A stretch of DNA of 32,647 nucleotides from Betaproteobacteria bacterium HGW-Betaproteobacteria-8. GTDB taxonomy: Bacteria; Pseudomonadota; Gammaproteobacteria; Burkholderiales; Methylophilaceae. The stretch lies in the NCBI GenBank assembly GCA_002842135.1, contig PHCD01000008.1, positions 1 to 32,647 of the forward strand. The letters run 5' to 3'. Shown piece after piece: positions 10,196 through 18,114 of the stretch (position 1 is the first letter of the stretch; every line of letters starts with the position of its first letter). Under the pieces are notes generated by a model, which was given only the letters and a program-made list of their open reading frames with translations, did not search any database and was not told the origin of the DNA. Position numbers and translations under genes: made by a program.

Positions 10196-11586
10196 AACAT
10201 AGAGTGAAAAACGTACATTTTGTCGGCATCGGCGGTTCTGGCATGTGCGGCATCGCTGAGGTGCTGCTGAATCTCGGATTCAGTGTCAGCGGTTCCGACC
10301 TTTCCAGTAATAGCGTGACGCAGCGCCTGAAAAAACTCGGAGCGCTGATATTCCAGGGCCATGCCAGGGAGAATCTGGAAAAGGCCGATGTCGTCGTTGT
10401 CTCCTCCGCCGTCAACGAGAGCAATCCTGAGGTGATGGAGGCGCGCAGCCGCACTATTCCGGTGGTGCCGCGCGCCGTCATGCTGGCGGAGCTGATGCGA
10501 TTCCGCCAGGGAATCGCCGTGGCAGGCACTCACGGCAAGACCACGACGACCAGCCTGATTGCCAGCATCCTGGCCGAGGCGGGGATGGATCCGACTTATG
10601 TCATCGGCGGCAGGCTGGAGTCGGCCAATACCAATGCGCGATTGGGGGCGGGTGATTACATTGTCGCCGAGGCGGACGAATCGGATGCCTCCTTCCTGCA
10701 CCTGACCCCGGTGATTTCGGTCGTGACCAATATTGATGCCGATCATATGGACACCTACGGCCATGACTTTGAAAAACTGAAGGCGGCTTTTGTCGAATTC
10801 CTGCAGCAACTGCCTTTTTACGGCATGGCCGTGGTCTGCATCGACGACCCCAATGTGCGTGCAATCCTGCCGAGTGTATCCAAACCCATCATGCCTTACG
10901 GCTTTTCCGAGGATGCCCGTATTCGCGCGACCAATGTGGTGGCTGATGGCGGACGCATGCACTTTACGGTGACGCGAATCAATGGTGTGACGACCAGTTT
11001 TGATGTCACGTTGAATCTGCCAGGCAAACATTATGTGTTGAATGCCCTGGCTGCGATTGCTGTTGCGAGCGAGTTGAACGTGCCGGATGAAGCCATTATC
11101 AAGGCGTTGGCCGAGTTCAAGGGCGTAGGGCGACGTTTTGAGCGTTACGGCGAAGTCCCCGTCAAGGGCGGAGGCAGTTTTACCCTGATCGATGATTATG
11201 GACATCATCCCGTCGAAATGCAGGCGGTCATCAGCGCGGCTCGCGGGGCTTTCCCCGACAGGCGTCTGGTGCTGGCATTCCAGCCGCATCGGTATACCCG
11301 CACGCGTGATTGCTTCGAGGATTTTGTCGAAGTGCTGTCTTCCGTCGATGCGCTGATCCTGACCGAAGTCTATCCGGCAGGGGAACCGCCGATCGTGGCG
11401 GCCGATGGTCGTTCACTGGTCAGGGCAGTGCGGGTGGCGGACAAGGTGGAGCCATTGTTTGTGGAGTCACCGGCTGACTTGCCGGAAGCCATATTGGGCA
11501 TGGCGAAAGATGGTGATGTGGTGATTGTCATGGGTGCCGGCTCCATCGGCCAGGTGGCAGCCCATACCAGGGAGTTGGCAAGTTGA
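10192..11586 (+). CDS. murC: UDP-MurNAc:L-alanine ligase
   Basis: MurC attaches L-alanine to UDP-MurNAc, the first stem-peptide step. The 464-residue protein begins with a Rossmann-like region ([18 protein letters not shown]), then the P-loop [42 protein letters not shown] and the C-terminal-domain motif [13 protein letters not shown] with [11 protein letters not shown]. Length and motifs are normal. It overlaps murG by ATGA and touches murB through TGATG. Confidence 0.97.
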   Translation: MKHRVKNVHFVGIGGSGMCGIAEVLLNLGFSVSGSDLSSNSVTQRLKKLGALIFQGHARENLEKADVVVVSSAVNESNPEVMEARSRTIPVVPRAVMLAELMRFRQGIAVAGTHGKTTTTSLIASILAEAGMDPTYVIGGRLESANTNARLGAGDYIVAEADESDASFLHLTPVISVVTNIDADHMDTYGHDFEKLKAAFVEFLQQLPFYGMAVVCIDDPNVRAILPSVSKPIMPYGFSEDARIRATNVVADGGRMHFTVTRINGVTTSFDVTLNLPGKHYVLNALAAIAVASELNVPDEAIIKALAEFKGVGRRFERYGEVPVKGGGSFTLIDDYGHHPVEMQAVISAARGAFPDRRLVLAFQPHRYTRTRDCFEDFVEVLSSVDALILTEVYPAGEPPIVAADGRSLVRAVRVADKVEPLFVESPADLPEAILGMAKDGDVVIVMGAGSIGQVAAHTRELAS

Positions 11587-12470
11587 TGACGCAGCCAATC
11601 GCACAAGGCCGCCTGCTGCCGAATGAGCCACTGGCACGCTATACAAGCTGGCGTGTGGGTGGCAAGGCAGATCGGCTCTATATTCCGGCCGGGTTGCCGG
11701 ATTTGCAGGCCTTTTTGCAGGGGCTGGATGAAAGCGAGCCGGTCTATTTCATCGGCCTGGGCTCGAATCTGCTGGTCAGGGATGGCGGCGTGCGCGGCAG
11801 TGTGGTGCTGATGCATAACGTGCTGACGGAGCTTCGCATGGAGGATGGCCTGGTCTACGCTGAAGCAGGTGTTACCTGCGCCAAACTGGCCAGGTTCACG
11901 GCGCGCCAACACCGGCATGGTGCCGAGTTCATGGCAGGCATCCCCGGCACAGTCGGCGGTGCATTGGCAATGAATGCAGGCTGTCACGGTGGCGAAACCT
12001 GGGATGTGGTGAAACAGGTGCAGACCGTAGATCGTCATGGCGCGCTGCACCTGCGGGCTAAAAGTGAATTCGTGGCGACTTACCGGCATGTGCAGATGCC
12101 GGTATCAGGTGAGTGGTTTATTGCGGCCTGGTTTGATTTGCCTGTAGGCGAAGCCAGTGAAGCCGAGCAGAAGATCAAGAGCCTGCTGGCAAAAAGATTG
12201 GCGACGCAGCCCTTGAATCAGCCCAACGCCGGTTCGACCTTCCGTAATCCGCCAGGCGATTTTGCGGCCCGGCTGGTTGAAGCATGTGGGTTGAAAGGCT
12301 ACAGGATAGGTGGGGCACAGGTCTCGGAAAAGCATGCCAATTTCATCGTCAATCTGGGCGATGCGACGGCAGCAGATATAGAACAGTTAATCGCGCACAT
12401 GCGCGAGACAGTGAAACGGCAGCATGGCATTGAGTTGCAACAGGAAGTCAGAGTGATAGGTGAGGCATGA
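11586..12470 (+). CDS. murB: UDP-N-acetylenolpyruvoylglucosamine reductase
   Basis: MurB reduces UDP-GlcNAc-enolpyruvate to UDP-MurNAc with NADPH and bound FAD. Motifs are [22 protein letters not shown] (FAD binding), [19 protein letters not shown], the catalytic serine in NAGSTFRNP, and the C-terminal EVRVIGE glutamate. At 294 residues it is nearer the shorter MurB class than the longer E. coli type. An in-frame TTG at 11583 exists, but the ATG at 11586 is chosen; it overlaps the murC stop by one base, with GGGAG about 11 bases upstream. Confidence 0.96.
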   Translation: MTQPIAQGRLLPNEPLARYTSWRVGGKADRLYIPAGLPDLQAFLQGLDESEPVYFIGLGSNLLVRDGGVRGSVVLMHNVLTELRMEDGLVYAEAGVTCAKLARFTARQHRHGAEFMAGIPGTVGGALAMNAGCHGGETWDVVKQVQTVDRHGALHLRAKSEFVATYRHVQMPVSGEWFIAAWFDLPVGEASEAEQKIKSLLAKRLATQPLNQPNAGSTFRNPPGDFAARLVEACGLKGYRIGGAQVSEKHANFIVNLGDATAADIEQLIAHMRETVKRQHGIELQQEVRVIGEA

Positions 12471-13420
12471 GTAATCGATTTGGAAAAGTCGCAGTTTTGT
12501 TAGGCGGTCGCTCCGGCGAGCGTGAGGTTTCGCTGAAGAGTGGCGGTGCCGTATTGGCAGCCTTGTTGCGAGGCGGTGTCGACGCGCACGCCTTTGACCC
12601 GGCGGAACGGCCGCTGCACGAACTGGAAGCATATGACCGTGTATTTATCGCCCTGCATGGCCGCTATGGCGAGGACGGCACGATTCAGGGCGCGCTGGAG
12701 CTGATGGGCATTCCCTATACCGGCAGCGGTGTGATGGCTTCCAGCGTCGGCATGGACAAGTGGCGCACCAAATTATTATGGCGCGCAACCGGATTGGCGA
12801 CCCCTGATTTTGCCTTGATCGATGCAGCAAGCGATTTTGCCGCCGTTGAGCGCCAACTGGGTCTGCCCTTGTTTGTGAAGCCAGCGAATGAAGGCTCCAG
12901 TATCGGCATCAGCAAGGTCAAACAGGCCGGTCAATTGCAGCAGGCCTATGAACTCGCGGCCAAGTCCGACCCGCTGGTCATTGCAGAACAATTTGTCGGT
13001 GGCGGCGAATATACGGTCGGCATCCTGGGTGACAAGGTCCTGCCGATTATCCGTATCGTGCCTGCCAGCGAGTTTTATGACTATGAGGCCAAATATCTGC
13101 GCGATGACACGCAGTACCTGTGTCCCTGCGGTTTGCCGCCAGAGAAAGAAGCGCAGATTCAGGCAGAGGCTTTGCAGGCATTCCGCACCATAGGCGGCAG
13201 AGGTTGGGGCCGGGTGGATTTCTTGATGGATGAGGCGGGCAAACATTACTTCCTTGAAGTGAATACCTCACCCGGCATGACTGACCACAGCCTGGTACCG
13301 ATGGCTGCCAAAGCGATGGGTGTCAGTTTCGATCAGCTGGTGTTGGAGATATTGGAGATGGCTTGCATCTCCTGGCAGGACCGTAGCGAGCAGAATGAGA
13401 TGCAAGGAGCCCTGCAGTGA
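12467..13420 (+). CDS. ddlB: D-alanine:D-alanine ligase
   Basis: DdlB is an ATP-grasp enzyme that makes the D-Ala-D-Ala dipeptide used by MurF. The 317 residues include [17 protein letters not shown] near the N-terminus, [17 protein letters not shown], the ATP-grasp segment [15 protein letters not shown], and the Mg-binding [16 protein letters not shown]. The ATG overlaps the murB stop as ATGA. After the usual C-terminal helix there is a polar extension of about 20 residues ending EMQGALQ. That stretch contains AAGGAG at 13404-13409, which serves the next small ORF. Confidence 0.97.
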   Translation: MSNRFGKVAVLLGGRSGEREVSLKSGGAVLAALLRGGVDAHAFDPAERPLHELEAYDRVFIALHGRYGEDGTIQGALELMGIPYTGSGVMASSVGMDKWRTKLLWRATGLATPDFALIDAASDFAAVERQLGLPLFVKPANEGSSIGISKVKQAGQLQQAYELAAKSDPLVIAEQFVGGGEYTVGILGDKVLPIIRIVPASEFYDYEAKYLRDDTQYLCPCGLPPEKEAQIQAEALQAFRTIGGRGWGRVDFLMDEAGKHYFLEVNTSPGMTDHSLVPMAAKAMGVSFDQLVLEILEMACISWQDRSEQNEMQGALQ

Positions 13421-13521
13421 GCAACGAAGCATATCTGGTAGATAGACGAGGCGCGAACGAGGGCATGACGCAGCAGATCATTCGCGCAGCAGGTGCTGAC
13501 GGAGATGTGGATGTGGGATAA
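13417..13521 (+). CDS. 34-residue ORF bridging ddlB and ftsQ (hypothetical)
   Basis: A GTG start overlaps the ddlB stop (GTGA). It is preceded by a strong AAGGAG at 13404-13409 with seven bases of spacing, better than the signal of many genes here. The ORF ends at TAA 13519-13521, overlapping the ftsQ start by 11 bases, the same overlap length seen between murF and mraY. The product (starting [16 protein letters not shown]) is polar, has no membrane segment, and resembles nothing I know. It may be a coupling leader for ftsQ. It might also be a former start region of ftsQ shifted out of frame, or chance. Confidence 0.4.
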   Translation: MSNEAYLVDRRGANEGMTQQIIRAAGADGDVDVG

Positions 13522-14236
13522 GCCACAAGTGCTGAATTGGGTTGCCAACCTGCTGTTCGGGCTGGCTGTCGTGCTCATGCTCTACGGCGTGATTTACGTC
13601 GTTGTGCATCTGCCGATATTCCCCCTGCGCGAAGTGCGGGTGGAAGGCACGCTGAACCATGTGACGCGCGAACAGTTGAAGCTGATCGTGAGCCGGCATC
13701 TGCAGGGCAATTTCTTCACCCTGGACCTGGTGAAGGCGCGCGATGCATTCGAGAAGCTGCCCTGGGCGCGCAGTGTCAGTCTGCGCCGCCGCTGGCCGGA
13801 CAGGCTGGAAGTGGTGGTGGATGAGCATCAGGAGCTGGCGCGCTGGGGCAATATCGCGCTGGTCAACACTTATGGCGAATTGTTTCATGCAGCCTCGGAC
13901 GAGGACCTGCCGGTGTTTTACGGCCCGGGTGAGGGCGTGAGTGAAGTGACGAAGCAATATGCCAAATACAGCGAATTATTGGGTAGTACAGGCCTGAAAG
14001 TGACGCAGCTGGTGTTGACGCCGAGACGTGCATGGCAGATCCAGACCGATAACGGCATCGTTATCGAATTGGGGCGTGAGGATACGGAAGCGCGTTTGGC
14101 CAAGTTTGCTGGTGTCTATCAGCACACGCTGAGCAAACTGGGGGTGGCCTTTGCCTACGCGGATTTGAGATACCCGAATGGCTTCGCAGTGCGACGGCCG
14201 GTCAGGACAACAGCAAACAGAACAGGAGCCGCTTGA
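13511..14236 (+). CDS. ftsQ: cell division protein FtsQ
   Basis: FtsQ is a bitopic protein that links FtsA/FtsZ-side assembly to FtsL, FtsB and FtsWI. It has a short cytoplasmic start ([10 protein letters not shown]), one membrane helix at about residues 13-36, then the POTRA-like domain (FPLREVRVEGTLNHVTREQL) and the FtsQ beta domain (WARSVSLRRRWPDRLEVVV). The frame opens with a GTG at 13493 and an ATG at 13505, but the ATG at 13511 has GGAG six bases upstream and yields the Met-Trp-Asp start common in betaproteobacterial FtsQ. That gives 241 residues. Confidence 0.94.
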   Translation: MWDKPQVLNWVANLLFGLAVVLMLYGVIYVVVHLPIFPLREVRVEGTLNHVTREQLKLIVSRHLQGNFFTLDLVKARDAFEKLPWARSVSLRRRWPDRLEVVVDEHQELARWGNIALVNTYGELFHAASDEDLPVFYGPGEGVSEVTKQYAKYSELLGSTGLKVTQLVLTPRRAWQIQTDNGIVIELGREDTEARLAKFAGVYQHTLSKLGVAFAYADLRYPNGFAVRRPVRTTANRTGAA

Positions 14237-14277
14237 TGAGATGCGCTACTGCAGGGGATGAATGGAGAGAGGTATGA
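14236..14277 (+). CDS. 13-residue ORF bridging ftsQ and ftsA (hypothetical)
   Basis: The ATG at 14236 shares one base with the ftsQ stop (TGATG) and has AGGAG at 14224-14228, seven bases upstream. The reading frame encodes MRCATAGDEWREV and stops at TGA 14275-14277, overlapping the ftsA ATG exactly as ATGA. The 37-base gap between ftsQ and ftsA is thus fully read by ribosomes if this start is used. A functional peptide is unlikely; a coupling role is the simplest idea, and chance cannot be excluded. Confidence 0.35.
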   Translation: MRCATAGDEWREV

Positions 14278-15512
14278 GTAAAGTTAGAGAAGATAAAAAT
14301 CTGATAGTGGGCCTGGATATCGGCACATCGAAAATCGTGGCCATTGTCGCCGAGCTGCAGCCGGAAGGTTCGCTCAAGGTGATTGGTCTGGGGCAGCACA
14401 CCTCGCGCGGTTTGAAGAAAGGCGTGGTGATTAATATCGATTCCACCATGCAGGCCATACAGCGCGCGCTGGAAGAAGCCGAGTTGATGGCGGACTGCAA
14501 GATCAGCTCGGTGTTTACCGGCATCGCCGGCAGTCACATCAAGAGCTTGAATTCGCATGGCATGGTGAAGATCAAGGATGCGGAGGTCATGCAGGCCGAT
14601 GTCGACCGTGTGGTGGATACTGCGCGCGCGATCGCGCTGCCATCGGACCAGCAGATCCTGCATATCCTGACCCAGGAATTCATTATCGATGGCCAGGAAG
14701 ACGTGCGTGAGCCTCTGGGCATGAGCGGCATGAAACTGGAAGTGAAAGTGCATATCGTTACCGGCGCCGTGGCTGCCGCACAGAACATCGTCAAGTGCAT
14801 CAAGCGCTGCGGGCTGGAAGTTTCCGACCTCATACTGCAGCCGCTGGCATCCAGCATGGCAGTGCTGACGGAAGATGAAAAGGAGTTGGGCGTCTGCCTG
14901 GTGGATATCGGTGGCGGCACGACCGACATTGCCGTGTTCAAGCAGGGTGCTATCCGCCATACCGCAGTGGTGCCCATTGCCGGTGATCAGGTCACCAATG
15001 ACATTGCCGTGGCTTTTCGTACACCGACGCAAGCAGCAGAGGAAATCAAGATCAAGCACGGTTGCGCGCTGCGTCAGCTGGCTGATCCGCGTGAAGTGGT
15101 CGAGGTGCCAGGGGTTGATGGCCGAGAGCCGCGTCAGCTTTCCGTGCAGACATTGGCCGAAGTGATTGAGCCGCGCATCGTCGAACTCTATGAGCTGGTG
15201 CTGAGTGAGCTACGTCGCAGCGGTATGGAAGAGATGATTGCATCCGGCATCGTCATTACCGGCGGTTCATCCATGATGCGCGGCATGGTCGAGTTGGGCG
15301 AAGAGATTTTCCATATGCCGGTACGCCTGGGCATGCCGCGTTATGTCGGCGGCCTGTCTGAAGTAGTCGGCAATCCGCGCTATGCGACCGGCGTCGGCCT
15401 GGTGTTGATGGGTAAGCAGCAGGTCGAACGTCACCTGCTGGGGCAAATGGAAACGGGTTCGTTCGCCGACATCCTGAGCCGCATGAAGAGCTGGTTCAAA
15501 GGGAATTTTTAA
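14274..15512 (+). CDS. ftsA: cell division protein FtsA
   Basis: FtsA is an actin-like ATPase that tethers FtsZ to the inner membrane. The 412 residues show the phosphate-1 loop VGLDIGTSKIVAIVAEL, a 1C subdomain, phosphate 2 in CLVDIGGGTTDIAVF, the adenosine motif GIVITGGSSMMRG, and a C-terminal amphipathic helix (DILSRMKSWFKGNF) typical of the membrane-targeting sequence. An in-frame ATG at 14262 exists, but 14274 is chosen because GGAG at 14264-14267 lies six bases upstream and the mature start MSKVREDKNLIVGLD is normal. The gene is followed by a hairpin with a T-run before ftsZ. Confidence 0.97.
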   Translation: MSKVREDKNLIVGLDIGTSKIVAIVAELQPEGSLKVIGLGQHTSRGLKKGVVINIDSTMQAIQRALEEAELMADCKISSVFTGIAGSHIKSLNSHGMVKIKDAEVMQADVDRVVDTARAIALPSDQQILHILTQEFIIDGQEDVREPLGMSGMKLEVKVHIVTGAVAAAQNIVKCIKRCGLEVSDLILQPLASSMAVLTEDEKELGVCLVDIGGGTTDIAVFKQGAIRHTAVVPIAGDQVTNDIAVAFRTPTQAAEEIKIKHGCALRQLADPREVVEVPGVDGREPRQLSVQTLAEVIEPRIVELYELVLSELRRSGMEEMIASGIVITGGSSMMRGMVELGEEIFHMPVRLGMPRYVGGLSEVVGNPRYATGVGLVLMGKQQVERHLLGQMETGSFADILSRMKSWFKGNF

Positions 15513-15513
15513 G

Positions 15514-15545
15514 GTCTGCCGGAGCAATCTGGCAGGCTGGTTTTT
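15514..15545 (+). terminator. terminator-like hairpin between ftsA and ftsZ
   Basis: Two bases after the ftsA stop, an 8-bp stem (15516-15523 with 15528-15535, one G-T wobble) closes a GCAA loop of GNRA type. GCTGG and five Ts (15541-15545) follow. It has the form of an intrinsic terminator, although the T-run starts five bases after the stem. It could attenuate read-through into ftsZ, or act as an mRNA processing or stability element. No convincing new promoter is visible in the 50 bases before ftsZ. Confidence 0.6.
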
Positions 15546-15595
15546 AAGTGTTGTTTAGGCAGAAGTAGTTTGTAACATCGACAAGGAGAAGAGCA

Positions 15596-16786
15596 ATGTT
15601 TGAAATTATGGACAGGGACTCGCAAGAGGCCGTAATTAAAGTAATAGGCGTGGGTGGCTGCGGCGGTAATGCAGTTGCACACATGATTGAAAAGAACGTC
15701 GGTGGCGTGGAATTCATTTGCGCCAATACTGACATGCAGGCGCTGAAGAAGAGTCAGGCCAAGACTGTGCTGCAAATCGGCACGGATATCACCAAGGGTC
15801 TGGGTGCCGGCGCACGTCCTGAAATCGGCCGTGAAGCCGCACTGGAAGATCGTGAACGCATCGCTGAGATCATCGATGGCGCTGACATGCTGTTCATCAC
15901 GGCAGGTATGGGTGGTGGTACCGGTACCGGTGCTGCGCCGATCATCGCCGAAGTGGCAAAGGAAATGGGTATCCTGACCGTGGCTGTCGTTACCAAGCCT
16001 TTCGCTTTCGAAGGCAAACGCACCAAGGTGGCTGTCGAAGGTCTGGAAGAACTTTCCAAGTTTGTCGATTCCCTCATCATCATCCCGAACGAGAAGCTGA
16101 TGGAAGTGCTGGGTGAAGATGTGCCATTCCTGCAGGCGTTCGAAGCTGCGAATGACGTGTTGCACAATGCTGTTTCCGGCATCGCCGAAATCATCAATTG
16201 CCCAGGTCTAGTCAACGTCGACTTTGCCGACGTCCGTACCGTCATGTCCGAGATGGGTATGGCGATGATGGGTTCCGCCATGGCAACCGGTGTAGACCGT
16301 GCCCGCATCGCTGCAGAGCAAGCAGTAGCAAGCCCTCTGCTGGAAGACGTCAACCTCGCCAACGCACGTGGCGTTCTGGTCAATATCACCGCAAGTACTT
16401 CATTCAAGATGAAGGAGTATTACGACGTCATGAACACCATCAAGGCCTTCACTGCAGACGATGCCACTGTGATCGTCGGTAACGTTTTTGACGAATCCAT
16501 CGGCGATGGCCTGCGCGTGACCATGGTGGCAACCGGCTTGAATGGTATCGCTGGCCGCCGTCAGCAGAAGCCTGAACTGCGTGTTATGAGCCAGGTGCGT
16601 GACGGTACGACCGGTCAGGCAGTCTATGTAGGCGGCTCAGGTGCCAACATGATGATGGGCGCTGCTGAAGATGAAACGCCTGCAGTGTTTTCATCCAATG
16701 GCCGTCGTGCAACGGTTGAAGCGATGAAGCAATCCGGGGTGGAGGAATATGACATTCCTGCATTCCTGCGTAAACAGGCTGACTGA
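15596..16786 (+). CDS. ftsZ: cell division GTPase FtsZ
   Basis: FtsZ is the tubulin-like GTPase that forms the Z ring. The 396 residues contain the nucleotide-binding IKVIGVGGCGGNAV, the tubulin signature GMGGGTGTGAAP, the T7 synergy loop NVDFADVRTVMSEMG, and the conserved C-terminal peptide YDIPAFLRKQAD that binds FtsA, ZipA and SlmA. A strong AAGGAG precedes the ATG. It is separated from ftsA by 83 bases holding a hairpin, and from lpxC by about 110 bases. SlmA, its nucleoid-occlusion inhibitor, is encoded in the same window at 25350-25907. Confidence 0.98.
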   Translation: MFEIMDRDSQEAVIKVIGVGGCGGNAVAHMIEKNVGGVEFICANTDMQALKKSQAKTVLQIGTDITKGLGAGARPEIGREAALEDRERIAEIIDGADMLFITAGMGGGTGTGAAPIIAEVAKEMGILTVAVVTKPFAFEGKRTKVAVEGLEELSKFVDSLIIIPNEKLMEVLGEDVPFLQAFEAANDVLHNAVSGIAEIINCPGLVNVDFADVRTVMSEMGMAMMGSAMATGVDRARIAAEQAVASPLLEDVNLANARGVLVNITASTSFKMKEYYDVMNTIKAFTADDATVIVGNVFDESIGDGLRVTMVATGLNGIAGRRQQKPELRVMSQVRDGTTGQAVYVGGSGANMMMGAAEDETPAVFSSNGRRATVEAMKQSGVEEYDIPAFLRKQAD

Positions 16787-16859
16787 TCAGTAATTTTAAT
16801 TAAGTCAATTACTTACTGAGGCGTCGGCCAAGTATCGGCTAGGGAAATTGCAGCAAATG

Positions 16860-16868
16860 TGCTAGAAT
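16860..16868 (+). promoter_or_regulatory. possible extended -10 promoter for lpxC
   Basis: The 110-base ftsZ-lpxC gap is AT-rich and holds TGC followed by TAGAAT, an extended -10 element about 30 bases before the lpxC start. There is no good -35 at 17 bases, which extended -10 promoters can tolerate. No intrinsic terminator is visible after ftsZ, so read-through from the dcw operon is also possible. Confidence 0.4.
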
Positions 16869-16896
16869 TTTAGGCAATTTAGTGAGGTTTGAAGAC

Positions 16897-17826
16897 GTGG
16901 TAAAGCAAAGAACATTAAAGAAAGCTATCAGCGCCACTGGTGTTGGGTTGCATACAGGCGACAAGGTTACCCTGACCTTGAGTCCTGCTGCGCCTGATAC
17001 AGGCATTGTTTTCCGGAGAACCGATCTGCCCGGGTCACCGGAAATCAAGGTCAGGCCTGACCTCGTCAACGATACCCGCCTCTGCTCCGCACTGGAAGAC
17101 AACGGTGCGCGCGTTGCTACCGTAGAACATTTGCTCTCCGCCCTGGCCGGTCTGGGCATCGATAACATCCTGATCAGCATGGATGCGAGTGAAGTGCCGA
17201 TCATGGATGGCAGTGCCGGCCCCTTCGTTTATCTGCTGCAGTCGGCAGGGATTGTCGAGCAGGCCGCTGCCAAGAAATTCATCAGGATCAAGAAGCCGGT
17301 TGAAGTGGTCGAGGGTGACAAATGGGTGCGTTTCGATCCGTATTTCGGCTTCAAGATCGATTTTACGATCGATTTCAATCACCCGGTGTTTGAGCACAGC
17401 GGCAAACGCGTGCTGATCGATTTTGCCGATAATTCCTACATCAAGGAAATCAGCCGTGCCCGCACCTTCGGTTTTATGCACGAAGTCGAGTACTTGCGTT
17501 CCAACGGGTTGGCGCGCGGCGGTAGCCTGGATAACGCGATTGTGCTGGATGAATATCGCGTTCTCAACGACGACGGTTTGCGTTATGAGGACGAGTTTGC
17601 CAAACACAAGGTTCTGGATGCGATAGGCGACCTTTATGTGCTCGGTCACCCGCTGATTGGCGCATTCAGTGCGTACAAGTCCGGTCATGCACTGAACAAT
17701 CAATTGTTGCGTACCCTGCTGGCGGATGCCGAAGCCTGGGAATATACGACTTTCGAGAATATTGAAGAAGCGCCAGGCGCTTTCCAGTTACAGATTCCCG
17801 TGGCACCTGTGCTGCAATACGTATGA
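16897..17826 (+). CDS. lpxC: UDP-3-O-acyl-N-acetylglucosamine deacetylase
   Basis: LpxC is the zinc deacetylase that commits precursors to lipid A. The zinc ligands are visible at His78 ([10 protein letters not shown]), His237 and Asp241 ([12 protein letters not shown]), and the catalytic His264 lies in KSGHALNN. The frame opens at a GTG at 16882, but the GTG at 16897 is preferred: GAGG lies nine bases upstream and it gives the family-typical start [25 protein letters not shown], with a normal length of 309 residues. Its place after ftsZ links outer-membrane and septum synthesis, as in many proteobacteria. Confidence 0.97.
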   Translation: MVKQRTLKKAISATGVGLHTGDKVTLTLSPAAPDTGIVFRRTDLPGSPEIKVRPDLVNDTRLCSALEDNGARVATVEHLLSALAGLGIDNILISMDASEVPIMDGSAGPFVYLLQSAGIVEQAAAKKFIRIKKPVEVVEGDKWVRFDPYFGFKIDFTIDFNHPVFEHSGKRVLIDFADNSYIKEISRARTFGFMHEVEYLRSNGLARGGSLDNAIVLDEYRVLNDDGLRYEDEFAKHKVLDAIGDLYVLGHPLIGAFSAYKSGHALNNQLLRTLLADAEAWEYTTFENIEEAPGAFQLQIPVAPVLQYV

Positions 17827-17843
17827 TAGCTTGAGCGCCGGTA

Positions 17844-18026
17844 ATGCTGGTTTTACGTTTACTGCTGGCACTTGCACTTATCTCGGTTGTGGTCTCACTC
17901 GGGATCTATTTCCTGTCCGGTGACAAGCGCTACCTGCGCTTTTCCTGGCAAATAATAAAATTCACCATCGTTTTACTCTTTGTCGCTGCAGTGCTTTTTG
18001 CGGTGGGGCGGATTATCCTTTTGTAA
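17844..18026 (+). CDS. small two-helix membrane protein, unknown function
   Basis: This 60-residue ORF begins 17 bases after lpxC in the same direction. Two hydrophobic helices, about residues 2-22 and 37-58, flank a short polar loop, GDKRYLRFSWQII, whose K-R-Y-L-R-F pattern I recall from small conserved proteins in Betaproteobacteria. No function is known to me. The ribosome-binding site is weak (GAGCG), suggesting low expression or coupling to lpxC. The coding call rests on the clean membrane topology, the position and the absence of a competing frame. Confidence 0.75.
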   Translation: MLVLRLLLALALISVVVSLGIYFLSGDKRYLRFSWQIIKFTIVLLFVAAVLFAVGRIILL

Positions 18027-18114
18027 GCGATCTTGTACGGTGTATTCTTAGCGGTATCGACACTGTCTCTCTAAATATTCTTCAGCGTCGATGTAGATGC
18101 AAGTGAGTAAATCA

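Noticed and set aside
9853..11289. 478-residue minus-strand ORF opposite murG and murC
   Set aside because: It is wholly antisense to two certain genes, has no recognisable domain, and its length follows from the GC-rich codon pattern on the other strand.
13493..13510. Upstream starts for ftsQ (GTG 13493, ATG 13505)
   Set aside because: The first has no ribosome-binding site, and in the second the GGAG touches the ATG. The ATG at 13511 has ideal spacing and the expected N-terminus.
14202..15059. 285-residue minus-strand ORF opposite ftsA
   Set aside because: It is a shadow of ftsA with no domain or plausible start signal.
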